Source: Kitasatospora sp. NBC_00458 (lineage in GTDB: Bacteria > Actinomycetota > Actinomycetes > Streptomycetales > Streptomycetaceae). Taken from it: a stretch of DNA of 64,000 bases. The stretch spans positions 806,001-870,000 of the forward strand of contig NZ_CP107904.1 of NCBI RefSeq assembly GCF_036013975.1, given 5' to 3'. Positions 34,901 to 44,000 of this stretch are shown one piece after another (position 1 is the first letter of the stretch; every line of letters begins with the position of its first letter). Under the pieces are notes generated by a model. That model ran no database searches, was not told the DNA's origin, and worked only from the letters and a program-made list of their open reading frames with translations. Position numbers and translations under genes: made by a program.

Positions 34901-36534
34901 CGGTCGTCCAGGGCGCCGAATGGCAGCACGGGGGCGAGCGCGAGTACGTCCTCGACCCCGCCCGGGCGGACCACTTCCACCGGCTCGCCGAGGCACTGCG
35001 CGCCGAGGGAGCGTTGCCCGAGCGCGTGGTGCACTGCTGGAGCGTCGGCGACGACGCCGACCGGGCGGCGGCCCCCGAGGACGTCCGGGCCCTGCTGAAC
35101 CGCTCCTTCGACAGCCTGGTCCACTGGGTCCAGGCCACCGAGGACGAGCTGATGACCCGGGAACAGCGCTGGGACGTGGTGTCCAGCGAGGTCTACGCCG
35201 TCCTCGGGGACGAGCCGCTCTGCCCGCCCAAGGCCACCGTCCAGGGCCTGTGCAAGGTGCTGCCGCAGGAGTACCCCTCGCTCAGCTGCGTCCAGTTCGA
35301 CCTGCGCCTCGACGGCGGGCGGGCCGCGCCCGGGCTGGTCGACGACCTGCTGGCCGACCTCGCCGCCCCGCCCGGCGAGCGCACGATCGCGCTGCGCGGA
35401 CGCCACCGCTGGGCGCCCTCGTACGTGACCTGCACGCCGCCCGCGCGCGAGGACGCGCCGGTCCGGGACGGCGGGGTGTACCTCGTCACCGGCGGCCTGG
35501 GGAAGATCGGCCTGCTGATGGCCCGCGCCCTCGTCGACCGGGCGAAGGTGCGCCTGGTGCTGATCGGGCGGACGGGCCTGCCGCCCCGGGAGAGCTGGGC
35601 CGACCCGCAGCACCCGGAGTCGGTGCGGGCCGTGATCGGTGCCGTCCGGGAGTTCGAGGCGCTCGGCTCCGAGGTCATGGTGGCCGCCACCGACGTCTCC
35701 GACCCCGCGGCCGTGCTGGCCCTGAAGGACCGCGTCCTGCGGGAGTTCGGCCCGGTCGACGGCCTGCTGCACTGCGCCGGCACGACCGGCACCGCCGCCC
35801 ACCGGGAGGTCGCGGTGCTGCAGCGGGAGGAGGCCTCCTGGCACTTCGGTCCCAAGCTCTACGGCACCCAGGTGCTGCACGAGGCGCTGGCCGACCAGCG
35901 CCTGGACTTCGCGGTCATCTGCTCCTCGATCGCCTCGTTGCTCGGCGGCCTCGGCTTCGGCGCGTACGCCGCCGCGAACGCCGCGCTCGACGCCTTCGCC
36001 CAGCGGCACCACAGCGCCGCCCTGCCCTGGACCAGCGTCAACTGGGAGGCCTGGTACTTCTCGAACCAGGACCGGGCCGATTCGGAACTCGGTGCGGCGG
36101 TGCGGGAGTTGGCCCTCACCCCGGCCGAGGGGAGACAGGTGGTCGACCGCCTGCTCAACGCGGCTCCGCAGCCGCAGATCGTCATCTCCACCGGCGATCT
36201 GATGCTCCGTCACGAACTCTGGTCCGCCCCGGTCGCCGACACTCCGGCCCCGGCCCGACGGCACGAGCGCCCCAACCTCCGCAACCCCTTCGTCGCACCG
36301 AACGGCGAGACCGAACACCGGGTCGCGGAGATCTGGCAGGAGCTGCTCGGCGTGGAGAGCGTCGGCGTGCAGGACAACTTCTTCGAACTGGGGGGCAGTT
36401 CACTGCTCGGCCTCCGGGTCGTCCACCGACTGCGTCAGGAGCTGGCCGTGACCGTGCCGCTCACCATCGTCTACGAGGGACCCACCGTGCGCACGCTCGC
36501 CGTCCTCATCGACAACCTGCGGGCCTCCCGGTGA
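31906..36534 (+). CDS. Type I PKS module KS-AT-KR-ACP (module 1)
   Basis: A 1542-residue cis-AT module. KS (about 40-465) has the full triad: Cys in SACSTSLVA, His in ELHGTAT and NIGHLD. AT (about 560-870) has GHSLGE and FAFHS, close to the HAFH of malonyl-specific domains. After a WFYAPSWQR linker and the structural half of a KR comes the catalytic KR: TGGLGKIG near 1195, Ser in CSSIASLLGG and Tyr in GAYAAAN. ACP serine is in GGSSLLGLR. There is no DH or ER, so it should leave a beta-hydroxyl. Following an NRPS, the KS must take an aminoacyl chain. Its codon use differs from the AT parts of the next two modules. Confidence 0.93.
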   Translation: MSEYSPELAPTADTGPDSEPDSEQADGFSEFDDSLDIAVIGMAGRFPGATTVGEYWSNLKAGVCSVTRFEEEELAARGVDAATLADPNFVGAGYVLADSEKFDAAFFGYSPREAELMDPQHRVLLECAWTALESSGYDGDRQDGLVGVYAGAGNNTYLLLNIASQPGAAQILADKQTVIGNRPDFLASRVSYKLGLEGPALNIQSACSTSLVAVVEACQALLAYQCDTALAGGVAVDGTRSKGYVYRPDGILSPDGYCRTFDARAQGTVGGDGVGMVVLKRLKDAITDNDHIHAVIKGSALNNDGSRRAGFSAPGAATQAAAISTALANADVPAESIGYVELHGTATVLGDPIEFSALASAYSGVPEHSCALGSAKTNIGHLDSAAGVAGLIKTVLAVEHGQLPPTLHFERPNPRIDLAGSPFYVNTELLPWPEGDGPRRAGVSSFGLGGTNAHVIIEQAPELPREPRPADGAEQLLVLSAKSPEALEAATDRLHDHLRAHRELPLGDVAFTLQQGRRAFPYRRTLVAGSTEEALAALDARDDGRLLTATAPEAPHRPVAFMFTGFGSQFPGMARELYAQEAEFRDALDECAGLLEPLLGTDVRAFVATVDESAAAAPEPFDFRKLLLQPERSEHPLDQPRLGYPTVFALEYALAKLWAAWGVEPDVMIGHSLGEYVAACVAGVFSLPDALRLVAERARLIEEQGEGAMLAVPLSEGAVARYTDAEVCLAAINGPQTCVLSGTVEGIERVAGELLAAGIATRRLTTRFAFHSPMMDPVVERYAELVRSVRLNAPALPFVSNLTGTWITDDEATSPEYWARHVRESVRFADGLATVWSVPDIAIVEIGPAPTLTPGALQHPAAAGTDRVVVPSLPGAFLGQSDRTTLLRAAGRLWLAGRAHPFPAPTGARRVPLPGYPFERRTYWLEPGAAHPGGGGSAQQRRGTLPQWFYAPSWQRLAPAPRPAEADPAGRSWLVFADAAGVGHGLADRLEALGATVHTVVQGAEWQHGGEREYVLDPARADHFHRLAEALRAEGALPERVVHCWSVGDDADRAAAPEDVRALLNRSFDSLVHWVQATEDELMTREQRWDVVSSEVYAVLGDEPLCPPKATVQGLCKVLPQEYPSLSCVQFDLRLDGGRAAPGLVDDLLADLAAPPGERTIALRGRHRWAPSYVTCTPPAREDAPVRDGGVYLVTGGLGKIGLLMARALVDRAKVRLVLIGRTGLPPRESWADPQHPESVRAVIGAVREFEALGSEVMVAATDVSDPAAVLALKDRVLREFGPVDGLLHCAGTTGTAAHREVAVLQREEASWHFGPKLYGTQVLHEALADQRLDFAVICSSIASLLGGLGFGAYAAANAALDAFAQRHHSAALPWTSVNWEAWYFSNQDRADSELGAAVRELALTPAEGRQVVDRLLNAAPQPQIVISTGDLMLRHELWSAPVADTPAPARRHERPNLRNPFVAPNGETEHRVAEIWQELLGVESVGVQDNFFELGGSSLLGLRVVHRLRQELAVTVPLTIVYEGPTVRTLAVLIDNLRASR

Positions 36535-39500
36535 AGGCGGCCGGCGGTGGTGTCGCGATCATCGGTATGGCGGGGCGCTTCCCCGGCGCCGGGGACCTGA
36601 CCGAGTTCTGGTCGAACCTGCGGGACGGCGTCGAGTCGATCGTCGCCCTGACCGACGAGGAGCTGGCCGGGGCCGGGGTGCCCCCCGAGGTCCACGGGCA
36701 GCCGAACTACGTCAAGGCCGCCCCCCGGTTCGCCGGGAGCGACCTGTTCGACGCGGAGTTCTTCGGGTACACCGCCCGCGAGGCCGAGATCATGGACCCG
36801 CAGCACCGCCTCTTCCTGGAGACGGCCTGGTCCGCGCTGGAGGACTCCGGCTACGACGCCGCCCGGTACGCCGGCGGCATCGGCGTCTTCGGCGGCGCGG
36901 GCACCAACCGCTACGTCCAGCACGTCTACTCGCACCGGCAGATCGTGGAGACCCTGGGCCAGACCCAGATCCTGGTCGGCAACGAACTCGGCTTCCTGGC
37001 CTCCCGGGTGTCGTACAAGCTCGACCTGCGCGGCCCCGCCGTCTCGATGCGCACCGCGTGCTCCACCGCGCTGGTCGCGGCACACACGGCCTGCCGGAGC
37101 CTGCTCGCCGGGGAGTGCGACCTCGCCCTGACGGGCGGCGTCCACGTCGACCCGAACCCGGGCAGCGGATACCTCTACCAGGACGGATCCTTCGTCTCCC
37201 CGGACGGGCACGTCCGCCCGTTCGACGCGGACGCCCGGGGCACCGTCTTCGGCACCGGGGTCGGTGTGGTCGTGCTGAAGCGGCTGGAGGACGCGCTCGC
37301 CGACCGCGACACCGTCCACGCCGTGATCAGGGGATCGGCCGTCAACAACGACGGTGCGGTGAAGGTCGGCTTCACCGCGCCCAGCGTGACCGGCCAGGCC
37401 GCGGTGATCGCCGCCGCGCACACCGACGCCGGCGTCTCCCCCGCGGACATCGACTATGTGGAGACCCACGGCACGGGTACCTCGATGGGCGATTCGATCG
37501 AGGTGCAGGCGCTGTCCCGGGCGTTCGGCGGCACCGGCTCCTGCACCCTCGGCTCACTCAAGGGCAACATCGGCCACCTCGACGCCGCCTCCGGCATCGC
37601 CGGCCTCATCAAAACCACCCTCGCCCTCCGCAACGAACTCCTCCCCCCGTCACTGAACTACCGACACGCCAACCCGGACATCGACTTCACCGACAGCCCG
37701 TTCCGCATCCAGGCCGAAGCCCGCACCTGGCCACGCACCGCCGACCGAACCCGCCGCGCCGGCGTCAGCGCCTTCGGCTTCGGCGGCACCAACGCCCACC
37801 TGATCCTCGAAGAGGCCCCACCCACCCCGCAATCCCCCCCAAGCCCACGCCCCACCGAAACACTCATCCTCTCGGCCCGCACACCCGCCGCACTGGAACA
37901 GGCCACCGACCGACTCGCAACCCACCTACGCCGCGAACGACCCAACCTCGCCGACACAGCCCACACCCTCGCCACCGGCCGCCGCACCCTCCCCCACCGC
38001 CGCACCGTCACCGGCCCCGACATCGACACCATCGCCACAGCCCTCGAAACCCGCGACCCCGCCCACGTCACCACCCGCCACACAACCCACGAGAACACAC
38101 CCCTCGTCTTCCTGTTCACCGGCCAAGGCTCCCAACACACCGGCATGGCCCACGACCTCTACCAACACGAACCCGCCTACCGCACCGCCCTCGACGAGTG
38201 CGCCGAACTCCTCACCCCCCACCTCGACGACGACATCCGCACCATCATCCACACCCCCGACAACCGCCTCGACCAAACACAATGGGCCCAACCCGCACTC
38301 TTCGCCACCGAATACGCCCTCGCCAAACTCTGGCAATCCTGGGGCATCACCCCCACCGCCATGCTCGGCCACAGCCTCGGCGAATGGACCGCCGCCTGCC
38401 TCGCCGGCGTCTTCACCCTCCCCGACGCCCTCCACCTGGTCACACTCCGCGGCCGCCTCATGCAAGCCCAAACCCCCGGCGCCATGCTCAACGTGATGAC
38501 CGACCGCCGAAGCATCGAAACCGCCCTCACCCACGACCTCTCCCTGGCCGCCCACAACGGCCCCCGCGACTGCGTCGTCTCCGGCCCCCACCAAGCCATC
38601 CAAAACTTCACCACCCTCGCCAACGAACACGGCTGGGCCACCCAACCCATCACCACCTCCCACGCCTTCCACTCCACCCTGATGGAACCGATGGTCCAGG
38701 AGTTCACCACCGCCGTCACCGCCGTCCCCCGCCAAACACCCCACACCCCCTTCATCTCCAACACCACCGGCACCTGGATCACCGACGACCAGGCCACCGA
38801 CCCCCACTACTGGGGCCGACACATCCTCACCACCGTCGAATACGCCACCGGCATCCACACCGCCACCACCACAACCGGCACCACCCTCCTCGAAATCGGC
38901 CCCGGCCAAACCCTCACCAGCCTCGCCCGCCGCATCCTCACCACCACCGACACCCAAGCCACCACCCTCGCCACCCTCCCCCACAAACGCGACCCCCGCA
39001 CCCCCACCGAAACCACCCAACGCACCCTCGCCACCCTCTGGCTCACCGGCACCACACCCCACTGGACCGACTACTACACCCCCCAACAACGCCGCCGCAT
39101 CCCCCTCCCCACCTACCCCTTCCAACACAAGCGCTACTGGCTGGACCGGCAGACCTCGGCACCGGCCCTCGGCAGCGCCGGCACCGCGCGCCGCGACGAC
39201 GTCCAGGAGTGGTTCTACGCCCCGTCCTGGCAGCGGGCCGCCCTCCCCGCCGGGGTGCGGCCGGACCACGACCGGCACTGGCTGGTCTTCGCCGACGGGC
39301 TGGGCGTGGGCGAGGCGCTCGCCGAGCGGCTGCGCTCCGGCGGCGCCACCGTCACCGTGGTGGCGGCGGCCGACGCCTGGTCCGAGTCGGGGGACGGCCG
39401 GTACAGCATCGACCCGGCCGACGGCACCGGCCACGAGCGGCTGATCGACGCGCTGCGGGCGGGCCCCGCCGGCCTGCCCAGCCGCATCGTCCACGCCTGG

Positions 39501-41075
39501 AACGTCACCGCGCCGGGCGAGGAGGGCAGCCTCCGGCACGGCTTCGAGAGCCTGATCCGCCTCGCCCAGGCCCTCGTCCGCCGGCCGGACGGCGAGCCGC
39601 GCCGGATCTGGGTGCTCAGCAACGGGCTGCACAACGTCACCGGCGCCGAGGCGCTCGCACCGCTGAAGGCCACCCTGCTGGGCCCGTGCCGCGTGCTGCC
39701 CCGCGAACTGCCCGGCACCACCTGCCGCAGCGTCGACCTCGACTGCCACGGGACCCCCACCCCGGCCCAACTAAATCTGCTCGTCGCCGAGTTGGCCGCC
39801 GAGCCGGAGCCGGGCCCGGAGACGGTCGCCCACCGGGGCGGCCACCGCTGGTCCCAGCACTTCCTACCGCGGCCGCTGCCCCGACCCGACGGGTCGCCGG
39901 TGGTCCGCCGGGGCGGCGTCTACCTGGTCACCGGCGGCACCGGCGGCCTGGGCCTGGCCCTGGCCGAGCACCTCGCGGCCGCGGGCGCCCGGGTCGCGCT
40001 CACCGCGCGCACCCGGCTGCCGGACGCCGCCGACTGGGACGCGTGGCTCGCCCGCAACCCTGGCCAGGGCCGGCTCACCGAGACCGTACGGACCCTGGTC
40101 CGGCTGCGGGACGCGGGCGCGGAGCTCCTGGTGCTCCAGGCCGACGTGACCGACCCGGCCGCGATGCGCGAGGCCGTCCGGCGGACCACCCTGCGCTGGG
40201 GTGCCGTCCACGGCGCCTTCCACACGGCGGGCGTCGCCGGCGGCGGCCTGATCCAGCTCAAGGACCTCCAGGCCGCGGCCGAGGTGCTGCGGCCCAAGGT
40301 GCGCGGCACCCTGGTGCTGGAGGAGGCCCTGGCAGACCAGGAGCTGGACTTCCTGGTCCTGTTCGGCTCGAACGGCGCCAACATCGGCAGCGTCGGCCAG
40401 GTCGACTACTGCGCCGCCAACTGCTTCCTCGACGCCTTCGCCCAGGACCGCGGCCGCGGGCGGCGGGTGATCTCGATCGACTGGGGCCCGTGGCGGGAGG
40501 TCGGCATGGCCGCCGGCACCGCCGCACCGTCCGGCGTCGAGCGGGTGGACCGGCGGGCCATGTCGACCGCCGAAGGGCTGCGGGCCCTCGACACCGTCCT
40601 GGCCCACACCTCGGAGTCGCAGGTCGTCGTGTCGCCCGCCGAGCTCGCGGCGCTCTTCGCGAGCGCCTTCTCGCTGGACCAGGACACCGCCCCGGAGCCC
40701 GCCGCCGCCACGCACGAACGCCCGGACATCCTCACCGAGTTCGTGGCCTGGCGCAGCGACACCGAGCGCACGGTCTGCGAGGTGTGGCAGGAGCTGCTGG
40801 GCATCGAGAAGGTCGGCATCCAGGACAGCTTCTTCCATCTGGGCGGCGATTCCCTGATCGCCATCCAGCTGGTGAGCACCGTCAACACCAGGCTGGGCAC
40901 GAAGCTCACCCTCGGCGACCTGTACGAGGGGCTGACGGTCGCCCACCTGGCCGGCCTGGTCGAGCGGCCCGTCCAGCAGGCGACAGGCAACAGCCTCAAG
41001 GCGCTTGAGGACCGCAGAGAGAAGATGCAGCAGCGGCGGCGCCAGCAGCGGCGCCGCACGGCAAGGGGCGAATGA
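36531..41075 (+). CDS. Type I PKS module KS-AT-KR-ACP (module 2)
   Basis: A 1514-residue module starting at GTG 36531 within the stop of module 1 (GTGA). KS has TACSTALVA, ETHGTGTSMGD and NIGHLDAASG. AT has GHSLGEWTAA and SHAFHS, a malonyl pattern. KR: TGGTGGLG near 1133, Ser in LFGSNGANIG, Tyr in VDYCAAN. ACP serine in LGGDSLIAIQ. The C terminus is a Gln/Arg-rich tail (REKMQQRRRQQRRRTARG), possibly a docking element. The KS start and the AT are almost identical to module 3, and the AT part has a C-rich, G-poor coding strand using GAA, CAA and ACA, unlike its surroundings. Confidence 0.93.
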   Translation: MKAAGGGVAIIGMAGRFPGAGDLTEFWSNLRDGVESIVALTDEELAGAGVPPEVHGQPNYVKAAPRFAGSDLFDAEFFGYTAREAEIMDPQHRLFLETAWSALEDSGYDAARYAGGIGVFGGAGTNRYVQHVYSHRQIVETLGQTQILVGNELGFLASRVSYKLDLRGPAVSMRTACSTALVAAHTACRSLLAGECDLALTGGVHVDPNPGSGYLYQDGSFVSPDGHVRPFDADARGTVFGTGVGVVVLKRLEDALADRDTVHAVIRGSAVNNDGAVKVGFTAPSVTGQAAVIAAAHTDAGVSPADIDYVETHGTGTSMGDSIEVQALSRAFGGTGSCTLGSLKGNIGHLDAASGIAGLIKTTLALRNELLPPSLNYRHANPDIDFTDSPFRIQAEARTWPRTADRTRRAGVSAFGFGGTNAHLILEEAPPTPQSPPSPRPTETLILSARTPAALEQATDRLATHLRRERPNLADTAHTLATGRRTLPHRRTVTGPDIDTIATALETRDPAHVTTRHTTHENTPLVFLFTGQGSQHTGMAHDLYQHEPAYRTALDECAELLTPHLDDDIRTIIHTPDNRLDQTQWAQPALFATEYALAKLWQSWGITPTAMLGHSLGEWTAACLAGVFTLPDALHLVTLRGRLMQAQTPGAMLNVMTDRRSIETALTHDLSLAAHNGPRDCVVSGPHQAIQNFTTLANEHGWATQPITTSHAFHSTLMEPMVQEFTTAVTAVPRQTPHTPFISNTTGTWITDDQATDPHYWGRHILTTVEYATGIHTATTTTGTTLLEIGPGQTLTSLARRILTTTDTQATTLATLPHKRDPRTPTETTQRTLATLWLTGTTPHWTDYYTPQQRRRIPLPTYPFQHKRYWLDRQTSAPALGSAGTARRDDVQEWFYAPSWQRAALPAGVRPDHDRHWLVFADGLGVGEALAERLRSGGATVTVVAAADAWSESGDGRYSIDPADGTGHERLIDALRAGPAGLPSRIVHAWNVTAPGEEGSLRHGFESLIRLAQALVRRPDGEPRRIWVLSNGLHNVTGAEALAPLKATLLGPCRVLPRELPGTTCRSVDLDCHGTPTPAQLNLLVAELAAEPEPGPETVAHRGGHRWSQHFLPRPLPRPDGSPVVRRGGVYLVTGGTGGLGLALAEHLAAAGARVALTARTRLPDAADWDAWLARNPGQGRLTETVRTLVRLRDAGAELLVLQADVTDPAAMREAVRRTTLRWGAVHGAFHTAGVAGGGLIQLKDLQAAAEVLRPKVRGTLVLEEALADQELDFLVLFGSNGANIGSVGQVDYCAANCFLDAFAQDRGRGRRVISIDWGPWREVGMAAGTAAPSGVERVDRRAMSTAEGLRALDTVLAHTSESQVVVSPAELAALFASAFSLDQDTAPEPAAATHERPDILTEFVAWRSDTERTVCEVWQELLGIEKVGIQDSFFHLGGDSLIAIQLVSTVNTRLGTKLTLGDLYEGLTVAHLAGLVERPVQQATGNSLKALEDRREKMQQRRRQQRRRTARGE
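36550..39145 (+). repeat. Duplicated KS-AT block, copy in module 2
   Basis: Matches 41112-43707 at a constant offset of 4562 bp. The first 330 bp (KS start) and 37488-39145 (KS end plus AT) are nearly identical, the second part with about a dozen differences by eye in 1.66 kb; the middle of the KS (about 36890-37480) is diverged without net length change. About 37590-39135 has the unusual C-rich composition. Confidence 0.85.
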
Positions 41076-44000
41076 TGACGACTGAATCCACGGATCTCCC
41101 GGAGCGGGACGGTGTCGCGATCATCGGTATGGCGGGGCGCTTCCCCGGCGCCGGGGACCTCACCGAGTTCTGGTCGAACCTGCGGGACGGCGTCGAGTCG
41201 ATCGTCGCCCTGACCGACGAGGAGCTGGCCGGGGCCGGCGTGCCCCCCGAGGTCCACGGGCAGCCGAACTACGTCAAGGCCGCCCCGCGCTTCGAGGGCA
41301 TCGACCTGTTCGACGCGGAGTTCTTCGGGTACACCGCCCGCGAGGCCAAGATCATGGACCCGCAGCACCGCCTCTTCCTGGAGACGGCCTGGTCCGCGCT
41401 GGAGGACTCCGGCTACGACGCCGCCCGGTACGACGGAAGCGTCGGCGTCTTCGGCGGCGCCAGCACCACCGCCTACCTCGGGAACATCCTCGGCAACCTG
41501 GAGCAGGGCGAGGAGATCAAGGGCGAGAACGTCGGCCTGGGCTTCGAACTCGCCTTCCTGACCAGCCGGGTGTCGTACAAACTCGACCTGCGCGGCCCGA
41601 GCTTCCCGGTCCAGACCGCCTGCTCCAGCTCACTGGTCGCGCTGCACGCCGCCTGCCAGAGCCTGCTCAACTACGAGTGCGACATGGCCCTTTCGGGCGC
41701 GGTCTCCTACAAGGTCCCCGAGAACACCGGCTACCTCCACCAGGAGGGGGCCTTCCTCTCCCCGGACGGGCACGTCCGCCCGTTCGACGCGGACGCCCGG
41801 GGCACCGTCTTCGGCAACGGCGTCGGCGTGGTCGTGCTGAAGCGGCTGGAGGACGCGCTCGCCGACCGCGACACCGTCCACGCCGTGATCAAGGGCTCGG
41901 CCGTCAACAACGACGGCGGGGTCAAGGCGAGCTTCACGGCGCCGACCGTCGCCGGCCAGGCCGAGGTGATCGCGGAGGCCCTGGCCGCCGCGGAGGTCGA
42001 CCCGGAGGGCATCGACTACGTCGAGACCCACGGCAGCGGCACCGTGATCGGCGATTCGATCGAGGTGCAGGCGCTGTCCCGGGCGTTCGGCGGCGCCGGT
42101 TCCTGCACCCTCGGCTCACTCAAGGGCAACATCGGCCACCTCGACGCCGCCTCCGGCATCGCCGGCCTCATCAAGACCACCCTCGCCCTCCGCAACGAAC
42201 TCCTCCCCCCGTCACTGAACTACCGACACGCCAACCCGGACATCGACTTCACCGACAGCCCGTTCCGCATCCAGGCCGAAGCCCGCACCTGGCCACGCAC
42301 CGCCGACCGAACCCGCCGCGCCGGCGTCAGCGCCTTCGGCTTCGGCGGCACCAACGCCCACCTGATCCTCGAAGAGGCCCCACCCACCCCGCAATCCCCC
42401 CCAAGCCCACGCCCCACCGAAACACTCATCCTCTCGGCCCGCACACCCGCCGCACTGGAACAGGCCACCGACCGACTCGCAACCCACCTACGCCGCGAAC
42501 GACCCAACCTCGCCGACACAGCCCACACCCTCGCCACCGGCCGCCGCACCCTCCCCCACCGCCGCACCATCACCGGCCCCGACATCGACACCATCGCCAC
42601 AGCCCTCGAAACCCGCGACCCCGCCCACGTCACCACCCGCCACACAACCCACGAGAACACACCCCTCGTCTTCCTGTTCACCGGCCAAGGCTCCCAACAC
42701 ACCGGCATGGCCCACGACCTCTACCAACACGAACCCGCCTACCGCACCGCCCTCGACGAGTGCGCCGAACTCCTCACCCCCCACCTCGACGACGACATCC
42801 GCACCATCATCCACACCCCCGACAACCGCCTCGACCAAACACAATGGGCCCAACCCGCACTCTTCGCCACCGAATACGCCCTCGCCAAACTCTGGCAATC
42901 CTGGGGCATCACCCCCACCGCCATGCTCGGCCACAGCCTCGGCGAATGGACCGCCGCCTGCCTCGCCGGCGTCTTCACCCTCCCCGACGCCCTCCACCTG
43001 GTCACACTCCGCGGCCGCCTCATGCAAGCCCAAACCCCCGGCGCCATGCTCAACGTGATGACCGACCGCCGAAGCATCGAAACCGCCCTCACCCACGACC
43101 TCTCCCTGGCCGCCCACAACGGCCCCCGCGACTGCGTCGTCTCCGGCCCCCACCAAGCCATCCAAAACTTCACCACCCTCGCCAACGAACACGGCTGGGC
43201 CACCCAACCCATCACCACCTCCCACGCCTTCCACTCCACCCTGATGGAACCGATGGTCCAGGAGTTCACCACCGCCGTCACCGCCCTCCCCCGACGGACA
43301 CCCCACACCCCCTTCATCTCCAACACCACCGGCACCTGGATCACCGACGACCAGGCCACCGACCCCCACTACTGGGGCCGACACATCCTCACCACCGTCG
43401 AATACGCCACCGGCATCCACACCGCCACCACCACAACCGGCACCACCCTCCTCGAAATCGGCCCCGGCCAAACCCTCACCAGCCTCGCCCGCCGCATCCT
43501 CACCACCACCGACACCCACGCCACCACCCTCGCCACCCTCCCCCACAAACGCGACCCCCGCACCCCCACCGAAACCACCCAACGCACCCTCGCCACCCTC
43601 TGGCTCACCGGCACCACCCCCCACTGGACCGACTACTACGCCCCCCAACAACGCCGCCGCATCCCCCTCCCCACCTACCCCTTCCAACACAAGCGCTACT
43701 GGCTGGAACCCCAGGCCCCGCAGGCCCCGGTGGAGCACGCCCCCGGCCCGCACCCGCTGCTGGACCGGGCCCTGCTCCGGACGATGGGCCAGTCCGTCTT
43801 CCTCACCGAGTTCTCGCTGGAACGGCACTGGGTGCTCTCCGAGCACAAGCTGCTCGGAGAGGCGATCGTCCCCGGGACCACCTACCTGGAGATGGCCCGC
43901 GCCGCCGCCTCGCTGCACTTCGGCCGGCCGGCCACCGAGCTGCGCGACGTCACCTTCCTGGTCCCGCTACTGGTGCAGGAGGGCGTCCCGCGCACCGCGC

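Noticed and set aside
36550..43707. Possible mobile element because of the long direct repeat
   Set aside because: The repeat follows PKS domain boundaries, has no transposase or terminal inverted repeats, and is explained by module duplication.
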